NCBI GenBank assembly: GCA_028718185.1
Contig: JAQUMH010000001.1
Coordinates: 839,186 to 903,185 of the forward strand
Direction: 5' to 3'
From: Elusimicrobiota bacterium
GTDB taxonomy: Bacteria; Elusimicrobiota; UBA8919
Length of the DNA: 64,000 nucleotides
Part shown: piece after piece, positions 9,054 through 19,321 of the stretch
Layout of the letters: each line of letters begins with the position of its first letter
How positions within the stretch are numbered: position 1 is the first letter of the stretch
The notes under the pieces: model-generated
Databases searched by the model: none
What the model was told of the DNA's origin: nothing
The model's input: the letters and a program-made list of their open reading frames with translations, nothing else
Position numbers and translations under genes: made by a program

Positions 9054-10793
9054 TTAGTCGTTTGTCGAAATTCTTAATACTTCATCAAGTGTGGTGGTAC
9101 CGGCCAATAGTTTCGTCAACGCATCTTTTCTTATTGTAATCATATCATTATTCTTTAGAGCGGCGTCTTTTATTTCGCGTGCAGAACTCCGCTGAAGAAT
9201 AAGTTCTTTTATATCTTCTTTTACATCCAGTATTTCATAACAGCCAACTCGCCCTTTATAACCTGTCCTCATACAATTATCACAACCTTTATTAGTATAT
9301 AAAGTGACTGAATGCGCAGTTCTTTTAACGTTGGCAAGCATAGGCGCATCAACGCCTAATTTAGCAAGTTTTTCCATTGGATATTCATACGGCTGGCGGC
9401 AATCCGGACACAATCTTCTTACCAGTCTTTGTGCTAAAGACAAAATAAGTGTTGTTGATATTAAGAACGGTTCTATACCCATATTGATTAATCTTGTAAT
9501 AGTACCAACCGCATCATTAGTATGCAAAGTAGAGAAAACCAGGTGACCTGTTAACGCAGCATTAATAGCGATTTCTGCTGTTTCGGTATCACGGATTTCT
9601 CCGACCATTATTATATCCGGGTCCTGCCTCAAAAACGAACGCAGGGAATTAGCAAAAGTAAGCCCTATTTCAGGAAAAGCCTGCATTTGATTTATACCTT
9701 TAAGTATATATTCAACAGGGTCTTCAACTGTTATTATATTTACATCGCGGCTATTTAATGTTGTAAGTGTCGAGTAAAGTGTGGTTGTTTTACCGCTGCC
9801 TGTCGGTCCTGTAACCAATATTATTCCATGCGGGGTTTTTATCTTTCTCTGATACAATTCGAGAGCAGTAGGTTCTATCCCTAATTTACTTAAATCGACA
9901 CACAGAGAACCCGGGTCAAGTATACGGATAACAGCTTTCCCGCCAAACACTGTCGGCAAAATAGATATTCGAAGATCAATTTCCTTTTCACCAAGTTTAA
10001 TTTTTATTCTGCCGTCCTGGGGTAATCTGCGTTCTGCTATGTCAAGTTTTGCCATAATTTTTATTCTTGAAATAATCGAATTCTGTAATTTTTTAGGTAA
10101 AGACGGCTGTTCATGTAAAACACCGTCAATTCTATAACGCAAATATACACCTTCCCCGTATGGTTCTATGTGAATATCGCTTGCTCTTATATCCACCGCT
10201 CTTTTTAAAACTTCATTTACAATTCTTATTGCCGGCGCCTGCTCCTCGCCGCTCACCCGCATTTCTTCTTCTTTTACGATTTCCACATCAGCATTGACTT
10301 CTTCTTCTATATTTTTTATTTCAGTCTGACGGGAAGACATACCTGTAAGTACTTCTTGAAAACTTTTACTAAAATGCGTATCAAAAAATTTCTTTATATC
10401 TGATTCTAAAGTCAATTTTGCTACGATTTTTTTATTACCTGCAATATGTTTTAAATCATCCAGCACCACCTCGTTTAAGGTACCGGTAGCGACATAAATT
10501 GTGGTTTTATCATTGGAAATCGAAAGAGGAACTACGCTTTTCTTGAATGCGTAATCAAACGGTATTAAATCCAGCAACTCCCTGGGAATTTCAGGTAAAT
10601 TACTTAAACGAACAAATTCAACACCTTTTAATTCCGCAAAAGCGCTAAGTAAATCTTCTTCGTTAATATAACCCAAGTCAACCAGAATCTTACCGATTCT
10701 TTCTTTTGTTTTTCGTTGAATTATAAGCACTTCCTGAAGCTGTTCTTGAGTAATCTTTTCTCTTGAAATTAAAATCTGACCTAATTTAGTCAT
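9054..10793 (-). CDS. pilB: PilB/GspE-type assembly ATPase
   Basis: The protein has 579 residues. Residues 1-150 form a MshEN-type N-terminal domain. The ATPase core has Walker A GPTGSGKTT (329-337), Walker B DPDIIMVGEIRD (391-402), a His box around GHLVFSTLHTNDA and a four-cysteine zinc site (C462, C465, C504, C507). This ATPase extends type IV pili or drives type II secretion. GGAGG lies before the ATG. It heads the operon that continues with cpaB and tad genes, so a classical T4P/T2SS motor and a Tad motor are encoded together; a matching PilT retraction ATPase lies at 37642-38718. Confidence 0.93.
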   Translation of the reverse strand: MTKLGQILISREKITQEQLQEVLIIQRKTKERIGKILVDLGYINEEDLLSAFAELKGVEFVRLSNLPEIPRELLDLIPFDYAFKKSVVPLSISNDKTTIYVATGTLNEVVLDDLKHIAGNKKIVAKLTLESDIKKFFDTHFSKSFQEVLTGMSSRQTEIKNIEEEVNADVEIVKEEEMRVSGEEQAPAIRIVNEVLKRAVDIRASDIHIEPYGEGVYLRYRIDGVLHEQPSLPKKLQNSIISRIKIMAKLDIAERRLPQDGRIKIKLGEKEIDLRISILPTVFGGKAVIRILDPGSLCVDLSKLGIEPTALELYQRKIKTPHGIILVTGPTGSGKTTTLYSTLTTLNSRDVNIITVEDPVEYILKGINQMQAFPEIGLTFANSLRSFLRQDPDIIMVGEIRDTETAEIAINAALTGHLVFSTLHTNDAVGTITRLINMGIEPFLISTTLILSLAQRLVRRLCPDCRQPYEYPMEKLAKLGVDAPMLANVKRTAHSVTLYTNKGCDNCMRTGYKGRVGCYEILDVKEDIKELILQRSSAREIKDAALKNNDMITIRKDALTKLLAGTTTLDEVLRISTND

Positions 10794-10947
10794 CTGTAGT
10801 CCTCCAATCTGCCTGTCAACAGACTAGAAATATTATTATCTTGTGGTAGTATACTTATTTATAACCAAAAGTCAAATAAAATATGTAATGAAGCTCCACG
10901 CAGCAAGCTGCAGGGTATCTAAAATGTTGTAAACTTTTATTATTCCG

Positions 10948-11015
10948 TCATTCCGTGCTTGACACGGAATCCAGCCTTTCATCTTCTGGATTCCCACTTT
11001 CGCGGGAATGACATA
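10948..11015. repeat. Dispersed palindromic repeat (GTCATTCC...GGAATGAC type)
   Basis: Outer arms GTCATTCC and GGAATGAC enclose smaller hairpins (TTGACACGGAATCCAG, CTGGATTCCC). This type is widespread in bacterial intergenic DNA and translates as the familiar spurious VIPAKVGIQ peptide. It lies between pilB and the BRO-N gene. Confidence 0.7.
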
Positions 11016-11089
11016 AGGTGACCCTGTAGCAAGCAGGAAATTGCAAGTTAAATAAACGGGATGTTGTCCTCTTTTTTCAAAATATGATT

Positions 11090-11947
11090 TCAAACATTTT
11101 TTCTTTTCTTGTTCTCTATTTTTTTGACGTCATCAAGCACTGGTAAGAAATTTTCATTGGAAATCACTTTTGTTCCTGTTTGTCTTTCAATATCTTTCCT
11201 TGTTCTACCGGCAACCGCACCGCCATCTTTGGCATCTTTTTGAAGTTTTGGAAATCCATAAGAATTCCTGTCTTGGGTTATTTTTGTTGTTGCCGCTTCT
11301 CCAAGCATTGTAATTATCAACTCTAAATCCGTCATATGGTCGCGAAGGTTTTGTTGTGCAAGTTTCTTGTGTTTTTTATAATCTTCTACTTTCATATCAA
11401 AAGCACCCTGCATTATTTCATTAGTTAATATCGCATATTCTGTATCGGTTTCTGCACCCCTTTCATCCCATTCGTCAGTTAACTTTTGTCTTACTGCTAT
11501 GCCACGCAAACGTTTTTCTATCCAATTTTTTGGATAACCCTTCTTTTCATAAAGTGCTTTGGTTCTCTGCATTCCGAGTTCGGGATTTCCAATTTCATCT
11601 ATCCGTTCTTTGCCTACTCTAGCTAACCAGCGCTTAAACGGCTCTACTTTGGGTGATGGTATTGACTGAATAATACGGAAAATACCTTCTGTATTAGCAC
11701 AATCGGTTTTATAATATTTACCGTCCGTTGCTTTTAATTTCAGTTGTCGACAAATTGTCGACAACTCAACTTCTAACTCTTCTTTATCTCTAATTTTCAT
11801 CTTATACCAATAATCGCGGGGATTATCGCTGTCTGTCAATACCGCAATGACATCTATCACAGAAAACCACCATTCACTATTAAGAAATAAACGTCTTACC
11901 TGCTTGCCTTTAAAAACATCTATTTTTATTAATCCGTTTGAAACCAT
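11090..11947 (-). CDS. BRO-N / DinD-like protein
   Basis: The protein has 285 residues from an ATG placed 4-8 bases after GGGGG. The N-terminal 110 residues resemble the BRO-N domain of phage antirepressors (EWWFSVIDVIAVLTDSDNPR). The C-terminal half has the conserved core of DinD/BRO-type bacterial proteins (KRLRGIAVRQKLTDEW, RNSYGFPKLQKDAKDGGAVA). Such proteins bind DNA and are often on mobile elements or SOS-regulated. No phage genes adjoin it, so it may be a solitary cargo gene. The BRO-N assignment is fairly secure; the function is not known. Confidence 0.72.
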   Translation of the reverse strand: MVSNGLIKIDVFKGKQVRRLFLNSEWWFSVIDVIAVLTDSDNPRDYWYKMKIRDKEELEVELSTICRQLKLKATDGKYYKTDCANTEGIFRIIQSIPSPKVEPFKRWLARVGKERIDEIGNPELGMQRTKALYEKKGYPKNWIEKRLRGIAVRQKLTDEWDERGAETDTEYAILTNEIMQGAFDMKVEDYKKHKKLAQQNLRDHMTDLELIITMLGEAATTKITQDRNSYGFPKLQKDAKDGGAVAGRTRKDIERQTGTKVISNENFLPVLDDVKKIENKKRKNV

Positions 11948-12211
11948 TTTACCCCCATTATTCTGCATCAAATATAACCTAATCGCTAACCCTATTTAAG
12001 TAAATAATATAGTACCTTTTTATACATTTGATTATATCAAAATTTGTAGTGTATTAAAAGAAGAATGTTTTGCTAATGAAAACAACATTTTTTAAAATTT
12101 TATAGCGAATGCTATTCTGTGGGTATTACCGAGGTCACCGTAAGGAATAAAGGCGTAGTCTGTGGAAGTGTTTAGGATGCCCTAAGGAAGGATATTTTTT
12201 ATATGAAAATT

Positions 12212-12406
12212 TCATCTATGGAATGGAACAAAACTTTCCAAAGGAGCAACTTTTGTATAAATTGGATCTTTATACTTTTTTTCTTGAACCTTTTTAACAG
12301 CTTCTTTTAATGTATCTCCAAAAGCAACTACTTCTTTTTCATCTCTTGATAACGCTACCCACTTACCAATGTAAGATTTAAAAAAAGTTAAATCAATTGC
12401 AGCCAT
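12212..12406 (-). CDS. Small DUF5678-like protein
   Basis: The protein has 64 residues. An AGGGGG site six bases upstream fixes the start at MAAIDLTFF; a longer reading frame upstream is spurious. The core GKWVALSRDEKEVVAFGDTL followed by KEAVKKVQEKKYKDPIYTKV matches my recollection of the DUF5678 family of short bacterial and archaeal proteins, often near toxin-antitoxin genes. No partner gene is next to it here. Its function is unknown. Confidence 0.65.
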   Translation of the reverse strand: MAAIDLTFFKSYIGKWVALSRDEKEVVAFGDTLKEAVKKVQEKKYKDPIYTKVAPLESFVPFHR

Positions 12407-12532
12407 ATTTTCCCCCTGCTGATAGTAATTATAACACAAATACAATAAAAGTAAAGAAAAATCTATATGTTTAAAATATGTAATTAAGCTCCATGCAGCA
12501 AGATGCATGACACTACGACTCGATTGGAGTAA

Positions 12533-14296
12533 TTATGTTATACTTGCTTTTAAAATATTGGCAAATATTCCTTCTCCTTGTTTAAGGACTTCGTACTTTC
12601 CTTCTTCTATGATACTACCGTTTTCAAAAACAAAAATACGGTCGACATTCCTGATAGTTGAGATTCTATGGGCAATTACTATAAGTGTTATTCCATCCAC
12701 GTTCTTGTAAAGTGTTTCAAACAGTTTCTGCTCAGTAAATACATCTATCGCAGAAGAAGGTTCATCCAAAATAATAATTTTAGGGTTTCTTAAAAAAACC
12801 CTGGCAAGTCCGATTCGCTGTCTTTGACCGCCTGATAAACGTATACCGCGTTCCCCTGTGTTAGTATTGAATTTGTCCGGTAAAGACACTATAAAGTCGT
12901 ATATTTCAGCTCTCTTGCATGCTTCTTCAATATCTTTTTGCGACGCCGGAAAATTTGCAAATTTTATATTTTCATAAATAGAAGTATTGAAAAGAAACGT
13001 GTCCTGGCTCATCACGGCAATTTGAGACCGCAGAGTTCTAAGTTTTAAATCGGAAATATTATAATTCCCAAAATATATGTTACCTTTAGTTATGGGGTAT
13101 AACCCGAGAATAACATTAACAAATGTACTTTTACCGGAACCGGATTCACCGACTATGGCAATTTTCTCACCGGCAGTAATTTCCATGTTTATATTACTTA
13201 GTTGTTTTTGCCCTATTCTTGTCTCGTAACCAAAGTCCACATTTTTTATTTTAATGCTGCCGTCTATTTCAAACTTTGTTATTTTAGGATTCTGATTTTC
13301 CACCTCATCATTTTCAAGAAGGTTATTGACAGCGTCAACTGATGGAGATGCTGCAACAATCTGGTCGAATGAAGAGAAAAATACATTAAATATTTGAAGA
13401 ACTTTACCGACAATAGCTAAATATGCAATTACAGCCCCAAGGGTTAAGTTTGCATTTTTTATCATAATGATTCCGGCTGCTACCCACAGACAAACCGGAA
13501 CAAATTCAGTAAAGAACTGTATAATCATCAGGAATACACGCATCTTCATTGAATAACGGATATCCGCTTCTTTTACATTATTGATTTCGTCTAAAATATT
13601 TTGGCTATGAACATCCTCATTGGCAAATATCCGTATATGCCTGATACCGGAGATATAGTCGATTATCTTTGCACTCAAGCCCTCTACATTAGACCTTAGA
13701 AGATATGAATTTTTCATTATCCCTTTACGGAAAATTCTCTGCAATAACGGGACAAAAGGTACATATAAAAAGGTTATAACGGTAAGGATTGGATTTAACA
13801 AAGATAAGAAAGAAAAAGAAATAATAAGTGCAATTATAGAGTAACCGAATGAACCGATTATCCAATCGTACAATTGCTGTACCCTGTCCATATCCATAAG
13901 AATCTTTGTTGATATGGTCCCGGTCCCCCTTAAATCAAAATATTTTATAGAAAGAATCTGGAGTTTTTTGACAATTTCTGAACGGAGATTTGCAATTAAA
14001 TTTCTATTCAATAAAATACGATATTTTAAAGCGGTAAGCGTAAACACGCTGTGCATACAAAAAACTATTATCCAAGCTACGGCATATAAAATCATGTATC
14101 GTGCATTTTTGGAAGGTATAATATCATTTACCAGGTATTTTAAGGAAAAAGCAATAAATTGATGGCTTGCTATCTGAAAGGCAAGAAAGAAAAATACAAT
14201 AAAATATTCTTTTTTAAACGCAGATGTGTATCTGAGAATTTTAAATATTCCTTTTATATTAAAATATTTTTTTGTATTGTCTTCTTTTTTTATCAT
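12533..14296 (-). CDS. ABC exporter, MsbA/multidrug type (fused permease-ATPase)
   Basis: The protein is about 587 residues from the ATG; a TTG 14 codons upstream is also possible. Six transmembrane segments fill the first half. The nucleotide-binding domain has Walker A GESGSGKST (383-391), signature LSGGQRQRIG (487 on), Walker B IIILDEPSSAID (507-518) and the H-loop VIAHRIST. Half-size exporters of this class dimerise and flip lipids or drugs, as in MsbA for lipid A core. It lies just downstream of the PEGA-receptor gene with a 95-bp gap. The substrate cannot be read from the sequence. Confidence 0.92.
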   Translation of the reverse strand: MIKKEDNTKKYFNIKGIFKILRYTSAFKKEYFIVFFFLAFQIASHQFIAFSLKYLVNDIIPSKNARYMILYAVAWIIVFCMHSVFTLTALKYRILLNRNLIANLRSEIVKKLQILSIKYFDLRGTGTISTKILMDMDRVQQLYDWIIGSFGYSIIALIISFSFLSLLNPILTVITFLYVPFVPLLQRIFRKGIMKNSYLLRSNVEGLSAKIIDYISGIRHIRIFANEDVHSQNILDEINNVKEADIRYSMKMRVFLMIIQFFTEFVPVCLWVAAGIIMIKNANLTLGAVIAYLAIVGKVLQIFNVFFSSFDQIVAASPSVDAVNNLLENDEVENQNPKITKFEIDGSIKIKNVDFGYETRIGQKQLSNINMEITAGEKIAIVGESGSGKSTFVNVILGLYPITKGNIYFGNYNISDLKLRTLRSQIAVMSQDTFLFNTSIYENIKFANFPASQKDIEEACKRAEIYDFIVSLPDKFNTNTGERGIRLSGGQRQRIGLARVFLRNPKIIILDEPSSAIDVFTEQKLFETLYKNVDGITLIVIAHRISTIRNVDRIFVFENGSIIEEGKYEVLKQGEGIFANILKASIT

Positions 14297-14391
14297 TTGA
14301 GCAAATATGAGATTGTTGTCCGAAAGATACTTCAACAATCCCTGATTACACAGATTAAAATAAGATTACACGGATTTTATAGGGAAGAGAA

Positions 14392-17300
14392 TTAAGAACG
14401 TGATAGAGTGAATGTAAATAGATTTCCTTTGTCTTTTACTTCAATAGTAGTTACAATGGGTTTACGACGCAATTTCATTATCTGGATGCGATATTTGCCT
14501 GTTTTTAGCTTGGTTTTTAACGGTGTTTCTCCTAAAAGTATATTACCTTCAACTAAAAATACTTTTGCCTGCGGCGGGGTGGTTTCAATTGTTACTATTA
14601 CATCTTTCGCTACTGACTCTACTGCCGGTGCTGGTGCTGCCGCTGCTGCCACTTTAGTTAAATTGGTAGATAGTGTATATGCTTTTTCATTATCCTTTGA
14701 TATATCAGTTAATTCCCATGTATTTTCATCATAATCTGCTGAATCATCTAAAAAGTCTATATTAAATTTCCCTTTAGTGTCCGTATCTTCAACTTTTGTA
14801 CTTCCAACAGGCGTAAAACCTTCTTTTGACAATCTTATCGCATATGGTTTCTTCTCTAAAGAAATAACAGCCGGAGTTACATAACTTGTTTTCTCGCCAT
14901 TAATATACACATCTGCCCCTTGGGGATTAGAATCAATATTTAGTTTAATTTTAACTTCGATTTGCTTCAAATTAAAAGTAAATTTTTTATCTTCCTTACT
15001 TCTTATTTCAATGTTTTTTTCAGCTGATTCATATCCGTCTTTTGTTACTTTTATATTATGTGTTCCTGTTTTGAGTGTTGTTTTTACAGGTGTTTCACCT
15101 ATAAGTTGATTGTTATCCGCTAAAAACACTTTGGCCCCGGATGGGTTACTTTCAATGGTGACTTCTTTTCCCAAAGTTGCGGTAAGAGCGAATATTTTCT
15201 CATTATTTTGAACTGATTTTTCAAGATTCCACTGTGTTTCATCTAAATCCTGTGTACTCGCCAAAAAGTCCAAGTTGCATATTCCTTTACGTTCTGAATC
15301 ACTAACATTCATATTACCGGCAGTCACAAAACCTTCTTTAACTAATCTTATTGCATACGGTTTCGTTTCTAATGAAATCGTTGCCGGAGTCACATATTCG
15401 GTTTTCTGGCCGTTGAGATATACAACTGCCCCTTTAGGAGTAGAATCTATTTTTAATTTAATCTCGACACGTTTCAAGTCAAGGGTAAATTGACTGTCAT
15501 CTTTACCTTTTATTTCAATACTTCTTTCAACTGTTTTATATCCGTCTTTTGTTATTCTTAAACGATATGTTCCTGTTTTTAGTATTGTTTTTACCGGTGA
15601 CTCGCCTATAAGTTTATTATTATCCGCAAAAAACACTTTAGCATTACCGGGGTTTGTTTTAATTGTTACTTCTTTTTCTAAAGTACTTGATAACGTATAT
15701 AATTTTTCATTATTCTGAACTAAAACGTCGTATTTCCACATTGTTTTATCTAAATCCTGAGTACCTTCCAAAAAGTCCAAATTACATATCCCTTTATGTT
15801 CCGAAGCACTAATATCCATATTACCAACAGGCATAAATCCTTCTTTGTTTAATCTTATTGCATATGGTTTTGCTTCCAGCGTAATTGCCGCAGGTGTTAC
15901 ATATTCTGTTTTCTGACCGTTAAGATATACTTCTGCACCATTAGGAATGGAATCTATTTTTAATTTAATTTCAAACGGTACAATAAATTCGACTCTATTG
16001 GTTTTCTTATTAGCCATCTTTTTGCTAATTTTAATCTTATATGATGTTTCCTTAAATCCTTCTTTGGATATAATTAACGCGTAGTCACCGTTTGATAAAT
16101 TAGGTATCTCTACGGGCGCTATATTATTATATTTCCCGGATACAATTATATCATTTTCATGAGAATCAATTAACCTAATTTTAGCACCTGTAGGAATAGT
16201 GTCTATGTATACATCCGAAGTAAATAATGAATGTTTAATATAGGCGCCCAACGGCGTTATGCTTTTATGAATGTCCAAAAATACTTCAAATAATATTATT
16301 CCTACCAGTATTATTATGCTTGTAACACCGAGCCACCGCATGCTTTTCTTTGGTTTAGGATGTATTTCCTTTACTTCAACAACAACAGGTTTCTTTTTTA
16401 TTTCTTCTTTTTTTTCTTTTACGTCTTTTTCAGCAACTTTATCGGCAACTTTGCCGACTGCTACTTTATCAACAACCTTATCAACGCCTTTATCAACAAC
16501 TTTATTAACGACAGGAGCTTTCTTTTCAACTCCTCTGTACTCAACTTCTTTATAAGATGTTACAGGGGTTGGTACTTCACCCATCTCAAATTCTTCACTA
16601 ATGCCGACTTTTGATATAATCTTTTGATTGATTTCTTTTTCTGCTTCTTCCATAGTTTGGAAATCTGGAAAAAGCTTAACGATAAATTTCAAGATATCTT
16701 CCTGTCTTTTGCCAAATCTAAGACCTGCGGTAAGTGTTGCAAGAGATGATAAAAGTTCCCTGGCTGATTGAAATCTTTTTTGTATGTTTTTATCCAGCAT
16801 TTTCCTGATAAGCAATTGCAATTCAGTAGGTATTTTAGAAAAATCCGGTTCGCTTTTAGTTATTTTTTCTATAACTTCCTGTTTATTTCCACCTTCAAAC
16901 GGCTGATTGCCGGTTAAAATCTCATAGAACACAATGCCTAACGAAAACAAATCTGACCTGTGGTCCACATTTTTTCCTTCAATTTGTTCCGGAGACATAT
17001 AAAAATAATTTTCCGAAAATTCATTATTAGCATCCTGTACTTCCACGGATTTTGAAGAAACGGATCTAACAATTCTAAAATCTGCTAATTTTATCGCCGC
17101 GTCTGTACTAATCAGAATATTACCCGGCGATACATTTAGATGCAAAGTCTCTACTTGCAAACCAGTTGTTTTATCTCTCAACTCGTGGGCATAACAAAGC
17201 GCCTGGCTGATTTCACTAATAATTTTTAATGCTATTTCAGTTTGAAACGGTATTTTTGCCTCATTACACTTTACTAATAATTCGGATAAATTTTTACCTT

Positions 17301-17574
17301 TTACATATTCTTTGATAATATAACATATATTATCTGCACTTTTGAAAAAATCGTATACTGCTACTATATTTTTATGCTGCAGTTTGGAAGACCTGATTGT
17401 TCCTTGACGAAGAGTTTCTGCTATTGTATCATCAACTGTCAACTGCTGATGTATTTTCTTTACTGCCACCATTTTTTCTAAATTATAATCCCACGCTTTA
17501 AAAACAGCAGCAGATTTGCTGGAACCGATTTCTTTTAGCAAAAGGTATCTGTTACGAATTAGCTCTTGAGCCAT
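14392..17574 (-). CDS. PEGA-repeat receptor with a Ser/Thr kinase-like domain missing the catalytic Asp
   Basis: The protein has about 1060 residues. AAGGAGG precedes the ATG, which lies 2 bp after the TPR gene stop. Residues 1-285 form a Hanks-type kinase fold: VAVKK (Lys39), MSPEQ in place of APE (193-197) and the metal-binding Asp165. The catalytic HRD reads HLN (Asn147) and DFG reads DFR, so it is probably a pseudokinase. A Lys/Val/Asp-rich linker (about 350-395) leads to a TM helix (414-432). The extracytoplasmic part holds an initial PEGA domain and three tandem units of about 170 residues (535-704, 705-873, 874-1060), each with two PEGA domains. It may form a sensor with the adjacent TPR protein. 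Transfer of phosphate would need another kinase. Confidence 0.88.
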   Translation of the reverse strand: MAQELIRNRYLLLKEIGSSKSAAVFKAWDYNLEKMVAVKKIHQQLTVDDTIAETLRQGTIRSSKLQHKNIVAVYDFFKSADNICYIIKEYVKGKNLSELLVKCNEAKIPFQTEIALKIISEISQALCYAHELRDKTTGLQVETLHLNVSPGNILISTDAAIKLADFRIVRSVSSKSVEVQDANNEFSENYFYMSPEQIEGKNVDHRSDLFSLGIVFYEILTGNQPFEGGNKQEVIEKITKSEPDFSKIPTELQLLIRKMLDKNIQKRFQSARELLSSLATLTAGLRFGKRQEDILKFIVKLFPDFQTMEEAEKEINQKIISKVGISEEFEMGEVPTPVTSYKEVEYRGVEKKAPVVNKVVDKGVDKVVDKVAVGKVADKVAEKDVKEKKEEIKKKPVVVEVKEIHPKPKKSMRWLGVTSIIILVGIILFEVFLDIHKSITPLGAYIKHSLFTSDVYIDTIPTGAKIRLIDSHENDIIVSGKYNNIAPVEIPNLSNGDYALIISKEGFKETSYKIKISKKMANKKTNRVEFIVPFEIKLKIDSIPNGAEVYLNGQKTEYVTPAAITLEAKPYAIRLNKEGFMPVGNMDISASEHKGICNLDFLEGTQDLDKTMWKYDVLVQNNEKLYTLSSTLEKEVTIKTNPGNAKVFFADNNKLIGESPVKTILKTGTYRLRITKDGYKTVERSIEIKGKDDSQFTLDLKRVEIKLKIDSTPKGAVVYLNGQKTEYVTPATISLETKPYAIRLVKEGFVTAGNMNVSDSERKGICNLDFLASTQDLDETQWNLEKSVQNNEKIFALTATLGKEVTIESNPSGAKVFLADNNQLIGETPVKTTLKTGTHNIKVTKDGYESAEKNIEIRSKEDKKFTFNLKQIEVKIKLNIDSNPQGADVYINGEKTSYVTPAVISLEKKPYAIRLSKEGFTPVGSTKVEDTDTKGKFNIDFLDDSADYDENTWELTDISKDNEKAYTLSTNLTKVAAAAAPAPAVESVAKDVIVTIETTPPQAKVFLVEGNILLGETPLKTKLKTGKYRIQIMKLRRKPIVTTIEVKDKGNLFTFTLSRS

Positions 17575-17576
17575 AA

Positions 17577-19229
17577 TCAAACCTCCTTATTGCTATTGTT
17601 TTTTTGTGTAATTAGTTGTAAACAGTATTCTTTCTTTTTAATCGCATCGACGCTATCTTTATCAATACTAATTATCAAATCCAGACATTTTATTGCAGCA
17701 TCTATTTCATCTATAGCTATTAAACAACATGCCTTTTGATACTGTGCTTCAATATTATTATTGTCCAGCGATAAAGCTAAATTAAAACATTTTAAAGATT
17801 CCTGATGCTTACCAATTCCCCACAAGGCATTTCCTTTTATTGTCCATATTTGAGGATCATTAATAATATCAGTCTGCAATAATATATCAATTACGGTGTT
17901 AATAGATTTCAGCGCTTCATCATATTGTCCTGTGTTATTAAAACATATAGCTTTTTGAGATATCCATTTTACATAGAATGCCATTTTAGCTATATCATCC
18001 GGATTAACCGGAGCTGAATTTAATTCTACAACAGAATTGTAAATTTCAACTGCTTCCTCATAATGTTTAATTGATTGCAAACAAAATGCTTTTTTAAGTT
18101 TTGTATCAATATCTGACGGGTTACTTTTAAGATATATGTCATAACACAAAACCGCCTTTTCGTATTCTTTTAGTACTTCTAATATTTTTGCCTTTTCATA
18201 ATATATTTTCGATTCGTCTATCTTAATTTTTAAAGCATTATCGCAATTCTTTAAAGCTTCTTCATATTTACCCATAATAACAAGACAATGTATTTTTTCC
18301 AGCCAGCTAGAAACATCCTGATTAAAAGAATTTTGTAAAGCGCCGTCAAAATATTTTATTGCCTCCTGATATTTTTTAAGCTGAACAAGAACAACTCCTT
18401 TTTCATACAATATCTTGTAATTATCCGGAGTAACCAGCAAGGCTTTATCATAACAGGATACCGCTTCGTCATATTTTTTCAGGGCTGCATAAGCTTTGCC
18501 TTTATTAAATAATACATTGGAATTATCCGGCACAATACGCAACGCTTCATCGAAACAGGATATTGCATGTTCATAATGTTTTAAATCCATTAATGACTTG
18601 CCTTTCCTGAAAAAAGCCTGATAATCTTGCGGAAACAATTGCAAGACCTTATCGAAAGATTCAATCGCTTTTGCATATTTTCCCAAAGCATTTAAAGTCA
18701 AACCTTTGTTATACCAGATTCTTTTATCTTTGGGTTCTATTTCTATCGCTTTATCATAACAGGAAATTGCTTCAGAATATTGCTGAAGCCGGTATAAAGA
18801 ACAACCTTTATTGAACCAAGCAAGATAATTTTTAGGCTCATATCCCAGGACTTTTTCATAACATTTCACAGCTTCTTCATGTTCTTGTAACATCGCCAAA
18901 CATACTGCCTTGTTATTCCATGAATTACTGTTCTTAGGATCAATCTTTATTACTTTTTCATAACATTCAATGGCATTTCTATAAGCCCGCAACATTTCGT
19001 AACAAACACCTTTATTGAACAGTATTTCAATATCAGACGGATCTATTTCAGATGCCGTGTCATAATATTTAATCGCTTTTTCATAGTTCTCTAATTTCAG
19101 CAAACACAACCCTGCTTCTTTCCAACCTGCAATATCATCAGGATTTTGCGTTGTATATTCCAAATATTCAACCAATGCTTCTTTATACCGGCCTTCTTTT
19201 TTTAACTTTTCAATTTTTTTAATATTCAT
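17577..19229 (-). CDS. Large TPR-repeat protein
   Basis: The protein is about 550 residues from the ATG after AAGG; a GTG four codons upstream is possible. It is made almost entirely of about fifteen 34-residue tetratricopeptide repeats, with recurring WFNKGCSLYRL / AISCYDKAIEIEP patterns. No signal peptide is visible, so it is likely cytoplasmic and a scaffold for protein contacts. It ends 2 bp before the PEGA receptor gene and must be co-translated with it, which suggests that it docks to the receptor's kinase-like domain. Confidence 0.9.
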   Translation of the reverse strand: MNIKKIEKLKKEGRYKEALVEYLEYTTQNPDDIAGWKEAGLCLLKLENYEKAIKYYDTASEIDPSDIEILFNKGVCYEMLRAYRNAIECYEKVIKIDPKNSNSWNNKAVCLAMLQEHEEAVKCYEKVLGYEPKNYLAWFNKGCSLYRLQQYSEAISCYDKAIEIEPKDKRIWYNKGLTLNALGKYAKAIESFDKVLQLFPQDYQAFFRKGKSLMDLKHYEHAISCFDEALRIVPDNSNVLFNKGKAYAALKKYDEAVSCYDKALLVTPDNYKILYEKGVVLVQLKKYQEAIKYFDGALQNSFNQDVSSWLEKIHCLVIMGKYEEALKNCDNALKIKIDESKIYYEKAKILEVLKEYEKAVLCYDIYLKSNPSDIDTKLKKAFCLQSIKHYEEAVEIYNSVVELNSAPVNPDDIAKMAFYVKWISQKAICFNNTGQYDEALKSINTVIDILLQTDIINDPQIWTIKGNALWGIGKHQESLKCFNLALSLDNNNIEAQYQKACCLIAIDEIDAAIKCLDLIISIDKDSVDAIKKKEYCLQLITQKNNSNKEV

Positions 19230-19321
19230 AGATACCTTCACTATCGTTCAGAAACGCAAATACTCGCTAATCCAATCCAGTTAAAACTGGACAAATCATT
19301 CGCGTATATTCGCGTGCATCT

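Noticed and set aside
10872-11093. 73-codon frame with a VIPAKVGIQ-like peptide
   Set aside because: It is the translation of a common palindromic intergenic repeat.
16271-16614. Plus-strand frames rich in Ser/Thr/Phe
   Set aside because: Antisense to the Lys-rich linker and TM helix of the PEGA receptor.
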